DNA of 64,000 nt from Acidobacteriota bacterium (GCA_014584695.1 JACTMI010000036.1:124001-188000); one strand, 5' to 3'; positions 8,785 to 20,359 are shown, counted from the first letter of the stretch. The notes: generated from the sequence alone by a model not told the origin. A program made the numbers and translations.

Positions 8785-10068
8785 TCAAGCGAAGAGCGCG
8801 GCGGGGTCGATGCCGCCGTTGGCCCAGGCGGCGTCGGCGGCCTGCAGGTCCCCGGGCGCGGCGAAGCGGCAGATGCCGAGCGCGGCGAGCTCGTCGGTCA
8901 ACGCTTCGGCGCGCGGACCGGCGAGCGCCGCCCCCTGGAGCCGCCCCCGCCACGGCGCGAGTGCCGCCGGCACCTCGGCCAGCCGCTCGACGACGTGGAC
9001 CCGGACCGTGCGCAGGCCGGGGCTCGGACGGAACTCGGCGCGGCTCTCGACCACGACCGTGCCGGCGGCGAGCGGCAGCTCCGGGCGATGGAGCCCGCGC
9101 AGGTCGGCTTCGCCGCGCAGCTGCTGGACCGCCGCTGCGGCCACCGGGTCGATCGGACCGGGGGGCAGGCGCCGGTGCTCCATGGCGAGCGCCCAGGCGA
9201 GCGCCTCCGCGAGCTCACGGCCCGCGGCCGCGGGGCCTTCGAAATAGAGCGCCTGCACCGACAGACAGCCCCGCTGGTCGAAGCGCGCGACGTCGCGCGC
9301 CAGGCCGCGTGCGACGCCGACCGGATCGAGCTCGCCGCCGGCGAGCGCGAGGCTGGCCTTGGGACCCTGCGCCACCAGGCGCGAGCCGAAGCGGGCAGCG
9401 AGGCTCGCCAGCGCCGCCTCGCCGCCGTAGGCGACCAGCCGCTCGGCGCCGCCGAGCGCGGCGTCGAGGCCGGCGGTGTCGGTGGCCGGCACCGCGACCG
9501 CGGCGAAGGCCCGCGCCAGCTCGGGCGAGCGCCGTCCCAGGGCGGCGACGAACGCAGCCGCGAACAGCGGCTCGCGCGTCGAGGTCTTGAGCAGCAGCGG
9601 ACGGCCGGAGAGCAGCGCCGGCAGCAGCGGCTGGACCGCCAGGCCGGGGAGATTGGCGGCGAGCACGGCCCCCCCGAGGCCGGGTCGCCGGCCGCTGCCG
9701 GCCGCGGCCGCGCAGCGCGCGGCGAGCGCCGCCGCGGCGGCCGGGCCGACCCCGCCGAGCACCAGGTCGAGGCCCTCGATGAGGCCCTCGGGGGAGAGGC
9801 CGGAGGTCTCGACCAGCGCCGGGAGCAGCCGGCGGCGCTCCGCGGAGTCCGGATCGAGAAAGGCGGCCACGGTGTCGTGCCAGGGCTCGAGCCGGGCCGC
9901 GATCGGCAAGGTCGCGAGCGCGTCGCCGCCTGCGCTGGCGAGCGCCGCCGCGAGGGCGCGCAGCTCGTCGGCCGCCCACACGCCCCCCTCCCAGACGGCG
10001 CTGCCCACGCCGCGCTCGCGGCGGGCGCGCGGCGACCATCCGGGCGGCGCGGCGAAGTCGGTGAGCAC
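8785..10068 (-). CDS. LuxC-like acyl-CoA/acyl-protein reductase
   Basis: The 427-residue product (GTG start) matches the LuxC family of NADPH-dependent acyl reductases, an aldehyde-dehydrogenase relative. A Rossmann-type core holds GAVLAANLPGLAVQPLLPALLSGRPLLLKTS (read in parts), and the segment RFDQRGCLSVQALYFEG contains the expected active-site Cys. In LuxC the acyl group is transferred to this Cys and reduced to aldehyde. The LuxE-like partner lies 432 nt upstream on the same strand, separated by an opposite-strand glyoxalase gene. There is no LuxA, LuxB or LuxD nearby, so the aldehyde is not for bioluminescence. It may feed lipid, wax or secondary-metabolite synthesis. Confidence 0.75.
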   Translation of the reverse strand: MLTDFAAPPGWSPRARRERGVGSAVWEGGVWAADELRALAAALASAGGDALATLPIAARLEPWHDTVAAFLDPDSAERRRLLPALVETSGLSPEGLIEGLDLVLGGVGPAAAAALAARCAAAAGSGRRPGLGGAVLAANLPGLAVQPLLPALLSGRPLLLKTSTREPLFAAAFVAALGRRSPELARAFAAVAVPATDTAGLDAALGGAERLVAYGGEAALASLAARFGSRLVAQGPKASLALAGGELDPVGVARGLARDVARFDQRGCLSVQALYFEGPAAAGRELAEALAWALAMEHRRLPPGPIDPVAAAAVQQLRGEADLRGLHRPELPLAAGTVVVESRAEFRPSPGLRTVRVHVVERLAEVPAALAPWRGRLQGAALAGPRAEALTDELAALGICRFAAPGDLQAADAAWANGGIDPAALFA

Positions 10069-10119
10069 GCCGCGATGTTACGCTCGGAATCGAGCCGGCC
10101 GAGCGGGCTGGCCGTTCCG

Positions 10120-10503
10120 ATGCCGACCGCGACCCTCTCCTTTTTCGAGATCCCCGCCCGCGACGCCGGGCGTGCCGCGGAGTTCTTTCGCGCGGTCTTC
10201 GGCTGGGGCTCGGTGGAGGTCCCGTGGGCGGGCGCCCGCTACGTCCGGCTGGTTCCACCGGAGTCGGCGGAGAAGCCGGGGGGCGGCGTGCTGGAGCGCG
10301 ACGGGTCGGGCCTGGTCGAGAGCCTGACCATGATGGTGCGGATCGAGGGCGAGCCGCTCGAGGCGGCGCTCGAACGGATCGTCGGCCACGGCGGCGCGGT
10401 GGCGCTGCCACCGGTCCAGATCGGAGAGTGGGGCCGCTTCGCCCGCTTCACCGACCCCGACGGCAACAGCTTCGGTCTCTGGCAACCGCTGGGATCTGGC
10501 TAG
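10120..10503 (+). CDS. Glyoxalase/bleomycin-resistance fold protein
   Basis: This 127-residue VOC-superfamily protein opens SFFEIPARDAGRAAEFFRAVFGW and closes GRFARFTDPDGNSFGLWQP, the usual metal-binding beta-alpha-beta-beta-beta signature. It would act as a small dioxygenase, isomerase or binding protein; the substrate is unknown. It sits between the LuxC- and LuxE-like genes on the opposite strand, and its stop codon overlaps the LuxE stop. The ATG at 10120 is preferred because the family consensus starts there. Confidence 0.8.
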   Translation: MPTATLSFFEIPARDAGRAAEFFRAVFGWGSVEVPWAGARYVRLVPPESAEKPGGGVLERDGSGLVESLTMMVRIEGEPLEAALERIVGHGGAVALPPVQIGEWGRFARFTDPDGNSFGLWQPLGSG

Positions 10504-11558
10504 CGCCGGCCCGCCAGCTCTTCCGCCAGCAGCGAGCAGCCGCGCAGCGCGGCTTCGGGCGCGCGGCCGTCGAGACGGAAGCCACCGGCGTCGGTGCGGC
10601 CGAGATCTTCGGTCAGCACGTGGAGCGCCGAGCCGACGTTGCCCAGATCCAGGAAGGCGAGCAGGCCGCTCTCGCCGTCGGGGAGCTCGGCGAGCGACTC
10701 CGGGTCGAGCGCCCGGACCCGCATCCAGGGCGGCGGCAGGTAGAGCCCCGGATCCCCCCCGGCGAGCGTCCGCGTGTACGCCTGCGAGGTCAGCTCGGTC
10801 ATGCCGTACTCGGCGACGATCGCGCCGGGCCCGAGCGCGAGATGGGTGGCGAGCCGGGTCTCGAGCTCGCCGCGGTCGACTTCGCGGTCGCGCCCCTTGG
10901 CGCCGCCGGTCTCGAACACCGCGGAGCCCGGAGCGAGGCGGAGCTTGAGGTCCATCCGGTGCAGGAAGTCGAGCAGGTCGGCGAGCGCGAGCGTGGTGGC
11001 GACGATCAACGCCGGCCGGTGCTCGCGCTGGCGCGCCGAGAGCCAGGAGCGGGCCCGTCCGACCTCGACCCCCCGTTCGCCGATGGCGTGGGTGCTGTCG
11101 GGCCCGCCGAAGTGGTCGAGCACGTGCTCGATCATGAAGGCGAGGCTCGAATCGGGCGCCACGGCGCGCGGCGGCACCAGGGAGAGGATCGGCGGCAGCG
11201 CCTCGGGCCGAGTGCCGCGTGGCAGGCAGAAAGCGGGGAAGCTCGCCTCGACGATCACGCGGTAGAGCCCGGGGAACGGGTGGCGGTGGACGCTGCGGGC
11301 GTCGCCGAGCGTGCCACTCGAGCGGAACAGCTCGACTGGCGGATCGGTCGCCAGCTCGACGGTGGCGAACGCCGCCGCCGGCACCGCCGGAATGTCCCGC
11401 CACGATCTGACCGTCGCCGGTGTCCGCCCGTCGCGCTCGCACATCGCCCGGTAGGGCGCCACCTGCTCGAACTGATAGGCGAACGCCGCCAGCGCCAGCT
11501 CCTCGAAGCGCCCCGCCTCGGGCCGCCGCACGAACTCCAGGATCCGCTCGACGATCAC
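10500..11558 (-). CDS. LuxE-like acyl-protein synthetase
   Basis: The 352-residue product resembles LuxE and related members of the adenylate-forming (ANL) superfamily. LFRSSGTLGDARS is the phosphate-binding motif of the family, and IVAEYGMTELTSQAY is the second conserved motif. LuxE activates a fatty acid with ATP and passes it to LuxC for reduction. The GTG at 11558 gives a normal LuxE length; the longer frame to 11642 adds an Arg-rich tail that does not look genuine, so the start is uncertain. With the LuxC-like gene it forms a likely two-part fatty-acid reductase without luciferase. Confidence 0.75.
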   Translation of the reverse strand: MIVERILEFVRRPEAGRFEELALAAFAYQFEQVAPYRAMCERDGRTPATVRSWRDIPAVPAAAFATVELATDPPVELFRSSGTLGDARSVHRHPFPGLYRVIVEASFPAFCLPRGTRPEALPPILSLVPPRAVAPDSSLAFMIEHVLDHFGGPDSTHAIGERGVEVGRARSWLSARQREHRPALIVATTLALADLLDFLHRMDLKLRLAPGSAVFETGGAKGRDREVDRGELETRLATHLALGPGAIVAEYGMTELTSQAYTRTLAGGDPGLYLPPPWMRVRALDPESLAELPDGESGLLAFLDLGNVGSALHVLTEDLGRTDAGGFRLDGRAPEAALRGCSLLAEELAGRR

Positions 11559-11727
11559 CCACCGATCTTGCCAGAGATCCGCGCCCCTCGCACTCGCCGC
11601 CCGGCGACGCCGAGGGACCGCCAGTGAACGCAGGGGAGCCATACTTCAGAGAACGCCGGGAGCTCCGCCCGAGGGACACGCGCAAGTGCGATCTCGAGCG
11701 GTGTCGCGCCGCCTCGGAACCCTCGCC

Positions 11728-11757
11728 TTGACATCGCTCCGGCGCTTGCCGTCTAAT
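11728..11757 (+). promoter_or_regulatory. sigma70-type promoter of the metY operon
   Basis: A perfect -35 TTGACA (11728-11733) is followed after 18 nt by TCTAAT (11752-11757), one mismatch from the -10 consensus. Transcription would start near 11764, giving a leader of about 240 nt before metY. This is the best housekeeping promoter seen in the window. Confidence 0.6.
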
Positions 11758-11792
11758 TCGCCGATCATGGGTCACGGCTTCTCGACCACCGG

Positions 11793-11842
11793 CCTCTCGA
11801 AGCGCATGTCGATGTGTTGTCCCTCGACGCGCGGGCGAGAGG
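11793..11842 (+). promoter_or_regulatory. Leader hairpin I upstream of metY
   Basis: CCTCTCG (11793-11799) pairs with CGAGAGG (11836-11842), enclosing GCGC/GCGC and GTCGA/TCGAC stems around an 11-nt loop. It lies in the long leader between promoter and metY and is probably part of a structured regulatory RNA. Confidence 0.45.
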
Positions 11843-11880
11843 TGTGGGCGGCTGCGAGCTAGACCCAGGTAACCGACAAC

Positions 11881-14430
<2,550 letters not shown>

Positions 14431-14434
<4 letters not shown>

Positions 14435-15387
14435 GCTGGCGGGTGCTGAAGTTCGGCGGCAGCTCGGTGGCGACGCCGGCGGCGACCCGGGCGGCGATCG
14501 CCCTGGTCGAGCGCGCGCGCGGCGAGGTCCGGCCGGTGGTCGTCGTCTCGGCGCTCGGCGGCGTCACCGACCGGCTCGTCGCCGCGCGCGAGCGGGCCGA
14601 GCGCGGCGATCCCGGCTGGCGCTCGCACCTCGCTTCGCTGCGCGCGCGCCACGAGCTCCAGTTGGTGGTGTTGACCGGAGGGCCCCCGGCGACGCGCGCG
14701 GCGGCCGCGCTGGCGGCGACCTTCGCGGAGCTCGATCGTCGTCTCGCCGGGGTCGAAGCCGCGGGTGTCGCGCCGGCGGCGCTGCGGGCGTTCGTGCTGG
14801 CGGCGGGGGAGCGGCTCTCGGCGGCGATCTTCGCGGCCGCGCTCGCGTCGCGCGGCGTGCCCGCGTCGGTGGTCGACGCCGTCGGTCTGATCGGCTGCCG
14901 GGGCCCGCACGAAGACGCGGAACCCGACCTCGAGCTCTCGGCTCCGGCCGCCGCCCGGCTCGAGGAGCAGGCGGGCGCGGCGCTCCCGGTGGTGCCCGGG
15001 TTCTTCGGCGGCGACGGTCAGGACGAGCTCCGACTGCTCGGGCGCGGCGGCTCGGACACTTCGGCCACCCTGCTGGGAGCGGCCCTCGGCGCGGACCGGG
15101 TGGAGATCTGGACCGACGTCGATGGCGTTTATCCGGCCGATCCTCGCGCCGAGCCGGGCGCCACCCCGTTCGCCCGGCTCGACTACGAGCAGGCCGAGCG
15201 GCTGGCGGCGGCGGGCGCTCGCGTCTTGCACGCCAAGGCGGTCGGGCCGGCGCGCGCCGCCGGGGTGGCCATCCACGTGCGCAACACGTTCCGACCCGAG
15301 CTCCCGGGCACGATCATCGCGGCGGCGCCGGCGCTCGAGCCGCCGCCACGGGGCGCGGAGGGCCTTTGTTATGCTGCCCGCTTCTGA
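14431..15387 (+). CDS. Aspartate kinase, catalytic domain only
   Basis: The 318-residue product starts VLKFGGSSVATP, the classic aspartokinase KFGGTS-type motif. It has VSALGGVTDRL, RGGSDTSATLLGAAL and WTDVDGVYPADPR, all in the amino-acid kinase domain. It ends about 130 residues shorter than normal LysC, with no pair of C-terminal ACT domains, which normally bind lysine or threonine as feedback inhibitors. It may therefore be insensitive to end products or be regulated only through the operon leader. It feeds aspartyl phosphate towards homoserine and metX-metY. ATGA coupling to metX supports the start. Confidence 0.85.
15370..15375 (+). promoter_or_regulatory. Candidate extended -10 inside the aspartate kinase 3' end
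   Basis: TATGCT is preceded by TGT, giving TGTTATGCT, and ends 17 nt before the ATG at 15393. It could give the cupredoxin-like gene its own promoter. No -35 box is clear. Confidence 0.25.
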
Positions 15388-15392
15388 CCGGG

Positions 15393-16064
15393 ATGAACGG
15401 ATCGGCTCTCACCGCCGCGCTGGTCGCGGGCCTCCTCGCTTCGGGCTCCGCCGGCGGCGCGGCCGAGCTCGCGGGGCGGCTCGAGCTGACCGAGAAGGGG
15501 CGGCCGGCGCTCGGAGCCGGAGCCGACCTCGACCGCGGTGTCGTCTGGTTCGAGCCGGCCCGCAAAGGGCGGCAACCGGCGCCGGTGACGGCCGAGATGC
15601 GCACGCTGCGCAAGCAGTTCCAGCCGCAGCTGCTGATCGTGCCGGTGGGATCGACGGTGCGCTTCCCGAACCAGGACCCGATCCTGCACAACGTCTTCTC
15701 GGTGTCGGGCGGCAACTCGTTCGACCTCGGCCTGGTCGGCGCCGGCGCGGGCAAGGAGGCGGTTTTCCGCGAGCCCGGCGTCGTGGCGGTCTTCTGCAAC
15801 GTGCACCACGCCATGTTCGCCCACGTCGTGGTGGTCGACACGCCACACTTCGCGCGCATCCAGGGCGACGGGCGGTTTCGCCTGGTGAACGTGCCGGACG
15901 GCCCCGGCACGCTCGTCTACTGGCACGAGCGGGGCGAGCTCGCGCGGCGGGCGGTCTCGGTGCCGTCGGCGCCGCTCGAGCTCGCGGTCCCAATCACCCG
16001 GCCGCGCCTGCCGCCGCACAAGAACAAGTTCGGCAAGTCCTACGACCGGGGGGGCTATGGATAA
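15393..16064 (+). CDS. Exported cupredoxin-like (plastocyanin-fold) protein
   Basis: The 223-residue product has a signal peptide (ALTAALVAGLLASGSAGGAAE) and a cupredoxin-type domain: IVPVGSTVRFPNQDPILHNVFS, then PGVVAVFCNVHHAMFAHVVVVDTP. The His in ILHNVFS, the Cys in FCNVHHAM and the following His and Met are placed as in type I copper sites, so it probably binds copper. Such proteins are often called methylamine-utilisation-like, but the mau structural genes are absent. The stop overlaps the next gene by 8 nt, which links it to a sensor kinase. A role in copper or redox sensing, or in electron transfer, is inference. Confidence 0.78.
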   Translation: MNGSALTAALVAGLLASGSAGGAAELAGRLELTEKGRPALGAGADLDRGVVWFEPARKGRQPAPVTAEMRTLRKQFQPQLLIVPVGSTVRFPNQDPILHNVFSVSGGNSFDLGLVGAGAGKEAVFREPGVVAVFCNVHHAMFAHVVVVDTPHFARIQGDGRFRLVNVPDGPGTLVYWHERGELARRAVSVPSAPLELAVPITRPRLPPHKNKFGKSYDRGGYG

Positions 16065-18687
16065 GCCGCGCCGCGGGCTGTCGCTGGCGAGCCGCATGTT
16101 CCTCTCGACCGGGCTGATCGTCCTGGTCGCGGTGGGGGTCGCGGTGGCGGTGACTTCGGTGTTGGGCGAGCGCATCGGCGCCCGCGCGGCGCGGGAGCGG
16201 ATCGTCGCCTCCTCCTCGTTGCAGAGCTCGTTCCAGCAGCAGCGTTTCCAGCAGCTCGAGCTGACCGCCGAGCTGATGGCGGGCAACCCCGAGTTCAAGG
16301 CCTACCTGAACGACGCGCTGGCCAACGCCGATCGCCTGTCGGTGCTCGACCAGCTCGAGGAGCGGGCAGCGGATCTCGGTTACGACCTGGCGCTGTTCGT
16401 GCGACCGGATGGCTCGCTGGTGGCGCGCACGGATCAGCCCGATGCGGTGGGCGCGAACCTGTCGAGCCGGCCGCTGGTGCGCAAGGTGCGCGAGGAGTAC
16501 GAGGCGGCCGGAATCTGGCAGGAGGGGCCCCGGCTCTACGAGGCCGTGGCGGTGCCGGTGGCGCTCGGACCCAACCTGCTCGGCTACCTCGCGGTCGGCT
16601 ACCGGATCGGCGACGTGCGCGCGCTCGAGGTCAAGCGCGGCACCGGCTCCGACGTGCTCTTCCTCACCGCCGCGCCCGCCGGCGCCGCGCCGGTCGCTTC
16701 GACCCTGACGTCGCAGGAGATCGATCGCCTGCTGGGGGCGCTGCGGCTGCGCGGCGACCTGCTGGCGCGCGTGACCCAGCGCGGCGAAGCCGTGGAAGGG
16801 GTGGATCTCGAGCTCGCCGGCGTCCGCTGGACGGCGCTGCTCGCGCCGCTCCAGGACGCCGGCGGCGAACCGGTCGGCGCGCTGGTCTCGCTCGCCTCGC
16901 TCGACCGCGAGCTCGCCGGGTACCGCAACATCCGCAACCTGCTGATCGCCGCCGGCATCCTCGCCCTCGCCGCGGCGCTCGCGCTCTCGTGGTGGGTGTC
17001 GCGGCGCACCATGGGGCCGGTGAGCCAGCTGGTGGGCGCGATCGCGGCGGCGCGCCGGGGAGATCTCGACGTCGCCGTGCCGAAGCGGGGCGCCGGCGAG
17101 GTCGTGGCGCTCGCCACCGCCTTCAACCGCCTGCTCGCCGATCTGCGCGAGAAGCGGGACATGGCCGAGTACGTGCAGAAGCTCTCGCGCAGCCTGCCAG
17201 AGCCGGCGGCGGCGCCGACCCGGGCGCTGCCCGTCGGGCGCGCCGAAACGGTGCGGACGATCCTGGTGGGAATCGAGCTGCCGCGCTACGCCACCGCACG
17301 CGCGGGCGCCGATCCGGGGCCGACACTCGACCGGCTGTCGCGCGACCTGCGCAAGATCGCCACCCTGGCGATGGAGCGCGGCGGGCGGCTCGAGACCGTT
17401 TCGGGGCAGCGCGCGCTGCTCTCCTTCACCGGCCCAAGCCGGGCCGAGCAGAGCTTCGCGGCGGCGGCGGAGATCGCGGCGGCGGTGGCGGCGCGCGAGA
17501 ACGTCTTCGACGAGGCCGAGCCGCCGGTGGTGGCGATCGTCTCGGGCGAGGTCGTCACCGGCCCGGTCTCCTGGGGGAGCGGCGCGGACCGGACCCTGCT
17601 CGGCCTGCCGATCCGACAGCTCGAAGGGCTGCTGCGCGAAGCAGGGCCGGGTGACATCGCGCTCGCACCCGCCGTCCACGCCGATCTCGCCGCCACCTTC
17701 GAGCGGGCCGGGCTGGCGCTCGAGCCGCAGCGCGGCCTGCTGTCGACGCAGCCGATCTACCTGCTGAGCGCCACCGAGGCGGCGAGGGTCGCCGGCGTCG
17801 ATCCCGAGCAGGTCACCCGCCGCACCGCCAGCGGCTCGATCGACGCCGCCCGCGCGACCCTCTCGGGGATTTCGCCCGGCACCCTGCTCGGTGCCCGCTT
17901 CGAGATCCTGCGCGCGCTCGGCTCGGGTGGTATGGGCATGGTGTTCAAGGCCCGCGACCGGGAGCTCGACGACCTGGTGGCGCTCAAGATGCTCAAGCCC
18001 GAAGTGGCGGGGGACGCGAGGCTGGTCGAGCGCCTGAAGAGCGAGCTCAAGCTGGCGCGGAAGATCACCCATCCGAACGTGCTGCGGACCTTCGACTTCG
18101 GCGAGATCGAGGGGCTGCCCTACATTTCGATGGAGTACGTGCGCGGGCTGACGCTGCGCGAGATGCTGACCCAATCGGGGCGGCTCCCGTACTCGGCGGG
18201 CCTGCGGCTGTCGCGGCAGCTGCTCTCGGGCCTCTCGGCGGCGCACGACATGGGCATCCTCCACCGCGACATCAAGCCAGAGAACATCATCCTCGACGCC
18301 ACCGGCGCCGCGAAGCTGATGGACTTCGGGCTGGCCCGGCCGGTGGACCGCGTGGAGGCCGGGCAGACCCAGGCCGGCTTCATCGTCGGTACCCCTCACT
18401 ACCTCGCGCCGGAGCAGCTGCAGGGGCTCGACCCGCTGCCGGCGGCCGACGTCTACGCCTGCGGTGTCGTGCTCTACGAGGTCTTCACCGGCCAGCTCCC
18501 CTTCGGCGGCGGCAACCCGATGGAGATCCTGCTCCTGCACATGAAGGAGCCGCCGACCGACCCCCGGGAGCACTGGCCCGAGATGCCGCCGACGCTGCGC
18601 CAGATCCTGCTGACCTGCCTCGAGAAGGACCCCGCGGCGCGCTACGCGGCCGCGGGAACCCTGCTCGCCGAGCTCGAGAAGCTCTGA
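16057..18687 (+). CDS. Cache-HAMP-cyclase-like-Ser/Thr protein kinase fusion
   Basis: This 876-residue membrane receptor has a membrane helix at ~12-34, an extracellular Cache-like sensor (~35-290; DLALFVRPDGSLVARTD), a second helix at ~293-315, HAMP (~316-370; RRTMGPVSQLVGAIAAARRGD), a degenerate class III cyclase-like domain (~400-570) and a full Ser/Thr kinase (~608-876). The kinase has GSGGMGMVF, the VALKMLK lysine, HRDIKPEN, DFGLA and APEQL. The cyclase-like domain lacks the usual metal-binding aspartates (VGIEL replaces the FxDI type), so it is probably a pseudo-enzyme or a nucleotide sensor. It overlaps the cupredoxin gene by 8 nt. Confidence 0.82.
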   Translation: MDKPRRGLSLASRMFLSTGLIVLVAVGVAVAVTSVLGERIGARAARERIVASSSLQSSFQQQRFQQLELTAELMAGNPEFKAYLNDALANADRLSVLDQLEERAADLGYDLALFVRPDGSLVARTDQPDAVGANLSSRPLVRKVREEYEAAGIWQEGPRLYEAVAVPVALGPNLLGYLAVGYRIGDVRALEVKRGTGSDVLFLTAAPAGAAPVASTLTSQEIDRLLGALRLRGDLLARVTQRGEAVEGVDLELAGVRWTALLAPLQDAGGEPVGALVSLASLDRELAGYRNIRNLLIAAGILALAAALALSWWVSRRTMGPVSQLVGAIAAARRGDLDVAVPKRGAGEVVALATAFNRLLADLREKRDMAEYVQKLSRSLPEPAAAPTRALPVGRAETVRTILVGIELPRYATARAGADPGPTLDRLSRDLRKIATLAMERGGRLETVSGQRALLSFTGPSRAEQSFAAAAEIAAAVAARENVFDEAEPPVVAIVSGEVVTGPVSWGSGADRTLLGLPIRQLEGLLREAGPGDIALAPAVHADLAATFERAGLALEPQRGLLSTQPIYLLSATEAARVAGVDPEQVTRRTASGSIDAARATLSGISPGTLLGARFEILRALGSGGMGMVFKARDRELDDLVALKMLKPEVAGDARLVERLKSELKLARKITHPNVLRTFDFGEIEGLPYISMEYVRGLTLREMLTQSGRLPYSAGLRLSRQLLSGLSAAHDMGILHRDIKPENIILDATGAAKLMDFGLARPVDRVEAGQTQAGFIVGTPHYLAPEQLQGLDPLPAADVYACGVVLYEVFTGQLPFGGGNPMEILLLHMKEPPTDPREHWPEMPPTLRQILLTCLEKDPAARYAAAGTLLAELEKL

Positions 18688-18738
18688 GGCGAGAGACCCC
18701 CGGCGCAGGGAGGGGCGGCCGCGAGGGTTCCATCGGAC

Positions 18739-19371
18739 GTGGGCGGCGCTCGGGGAGCGGAGGCGGGGTCACGCGACCCGGACTGGGAGCTGCTCGCGCG
18801 TGTCGCGGCTGGAGAGGTCGACGCCTTCGGGCCCCTGGTCGAAAGCCACCAGGAGCGCCTGATACGCGTCTGCGACCGGCTGCTCGGCGATCGCGAGGAG
18901 GCCCGCGACGCCGCTCAGGAGGTGCTCCTCAAGGCATTCCGCCACGCCGGCCGGGTCGAGCCGAGGGGGCAGCTGTCGACCTGGCTCTATCGGATCGCGG
19001 TCAACCACTGTCTCAACCGGCTCCGCCGGCGCCGGATCGTTCGCTTCTTCTCCCTTTCGGCGCCGCCGGCGGGTGAGGAGGGGTCGGCCGAGCTCGATCC
19101 GGCGAGCGAAGAGCCGTCGCCGGAGCGGCAGCTCGAACAGCGGCAGCGCTGGCGCGCGACCCGCCGGGCGATCGCCCGGCTGCCGCCCGGGCAACGGGCG
19201 GTGCTGGTGCTGGCCAAGTTCGAGGGGCTGTCGTACCGTCGGATCGCCGAGGCGCTGTCGATCACCGAAGGGGCGGTCGAGAGCCGGCTGGTGCGGGCGA
19301 TGCGGCACCTCGAGGAGGCGCAGGATGCCGCCGTTCGAGGGGTTTCAGAGTCCAGAGGAGAGCGGGGATGA
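18739..19371 (+). CDS. ECF-type RNA polymerase sigma factor
   Basis: The 210-residue product (GTG start) has sigma region 2 at ~15-85 (GDREEARDAAQEVLLKAFRH, then STWLYRIAVNHCLNRLRRRR) and region 4 at ~145-195 (LPPGQRAVLVLAKFEGLSYRRIAEAL, then TEGAVESRLVRAMRHL). It is an RpoE-like ECF factor. Its stop overlaps the following anti-sigma-like gene (ATGA), the standard arrangement for a sigma/anti-sigma pair. The target promoters are unknown. Confidence 0.9.
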   Translation: MGGARGAEAGSRDPDWELLARVAAGEVDAFGPLVESHQERLIRVCDRLLGDREEARDAAQEVLLKAFRHAGRVEPRGQLSTWLYRIAVNHCLNRLRRRRIVRFFSLSAPPAGEEGSAELDPASEEPSPERQLEQRQRWRATRRAIARLPPGQRAVLVLAKFEGLSYRRIAEALSITEGAVESRLVRAMRHLEEAQDAAVRGVSESRGERG

Positions 19372-19820
19372 AGCGGCGGGACGAGATCGAAGGGCTGCGT
19401 GTGCTCACCGGGGAGGCCTCCCCGGAGCAGCGGCGGGCGTTCGCGGAGCGGCTGGCGCGCGAGCCCGAGCTGCGGGCTTGGTTCGAGCGCCGCCGCGCGG
19501 CCTGGGATCGGCTCGAGCTGCCGGCGGTGGCGACCATCCCGGGTTTCACCGGCAGGGTGCTCGCGCGCGCGGCGGGCGAAGCGTCGCCGGGCACGCCGGT
19601 GCTGCCGCTCGCCTGGCGGCGGCTGGTGGCGGTCCTGGCGCTGGTGGTGGGGGCCGCGGCCGGAGCCGGCCTCGGGGCGCTCGGCGAGGGCGCCGAGGCG
19701 GTCGACAACGGGGTCGAGGTCTGGCAGGACGAATCGCTCGCGGCGGCCTACCTCGAGGCCGTCGAGAGCGCTCCCGCGGCCAACGGCAACGGTGGTGAGA
19801 GCGAATTGGGGGCGCCGTGA
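19368..19820 (+). CDS. Putative membrane anti-sigma factor
   Basis: This 150-residue protein has an acidic/basic helical N-terminus (EIEGLRVLTGEASPEQRRAFAERLA), resembling the sigma-binding part of anti-sigma factors but without the zinc HxxxCxxC motif. It has one membrane helix at ~85-108 (LVAVLALVVGAAAGAGLGAL) and a short outer tail. ATGA overlap with the upstream ECF gene and GTGA overlap with the downstream CpxP-like gene make a tight three-gene unit. The role is inferred from position and topology. Confidence 0.65.
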   Translation: MKRRDEIEGLRVLTGEASPEQRRAFAERLAREPELRAWFERRRAAWDRLELPAVATIPGFTGRVLARAAGEASPGTPVLPLAWRRLVAVLALVVGAAAGAGLGALGEGAEAVDNGVEVWQDESLAAAYLEAVESAPAANGNGGESELGAP

Positions 19821-20359
19821 AGAGGTGGGGCCTGACGCTGGCGCTGCTCGCCTCCCTGGGGTTGAACCTGGGCTGGATCGGCAGACAGCTGGCGCGCGAG
19901 CGCGTCGCGGTGGAGGCGCCGGACGAACCGCGGCGCTTCGGCGGCGTCGAGCCGGGTGCCCGGCTGGCGGAGCGGATCGGGCTCGAAGGAGCGGAGCGCG
20001 AGCGCTTTCTCGAACTGCAGCGCCAGCTCGCCGAGAGCGTCCGGGGCGAGCGGCGGGAGCTGATGCGCGCGCGCCGCGAGCTGCGGGCCGAGCTGACTTC
20101 GGAGCGGCCCGATCGCGCCCGGATCGAAGGCCTGCTGGAGGTCGCGGCCGAGCGCCAGCGCGCCCTCGATCGCGCCTTCGCCGAGAGCGTGCTCGCCACC
20201 CGCGAGGTGCTCTCCGGCGAGCGTCGCGAAGCCTATCTCCGCTTCGTGGAGCGCTTCGCGCCCCTCGGCCCGGGAGTCCGGGGGGATCGCCCCGAGCGGC
20301 CGGGCGAGCGGCGGCGGCCGCGCGGCGCGGCGGGGCCGAACGGGCCGCCGCCGCCCTGA
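19817..20359 (+). CDS. Spy/CpxP-like periplasmic (heavy-metal-resistance type) protein
   Basis: The 180-residue product has an N-terminal membrane or signal helix (LTLALLASLGLNLGWIG) followed by a long Arg/Glu-rich helical hairpin (LEGAERERFLELQRQLAES...ERRELMRARRELRAELTSE). This is the LTxxQ-like layout of Spy/CpxP/CnrX proteins that sense metals or misfolded envelope proteins and act with ECF systems. The C-terminus is Pro/Arg/Gly-rich and probably disordered. The GTG start overlaps the upstream stop. It likely modulates the anti-sigma factor; no metal ligands stand out. Confidence 0.6.
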   Translation: MKRWGLTLALLASLGLNLGWIGRQLARERVAVEAPDEPRRFGGVEPGARLAERIGLEGAERERFLELQRQLAESVRGERRELMRARRELRAELTSERPDRARIEGLLEVAAERQRALDRAFAESVLATREVLSGERREAYLRFVERFAPLGPGVRGDRPERPGERRRPRGAAGPNGPPPP

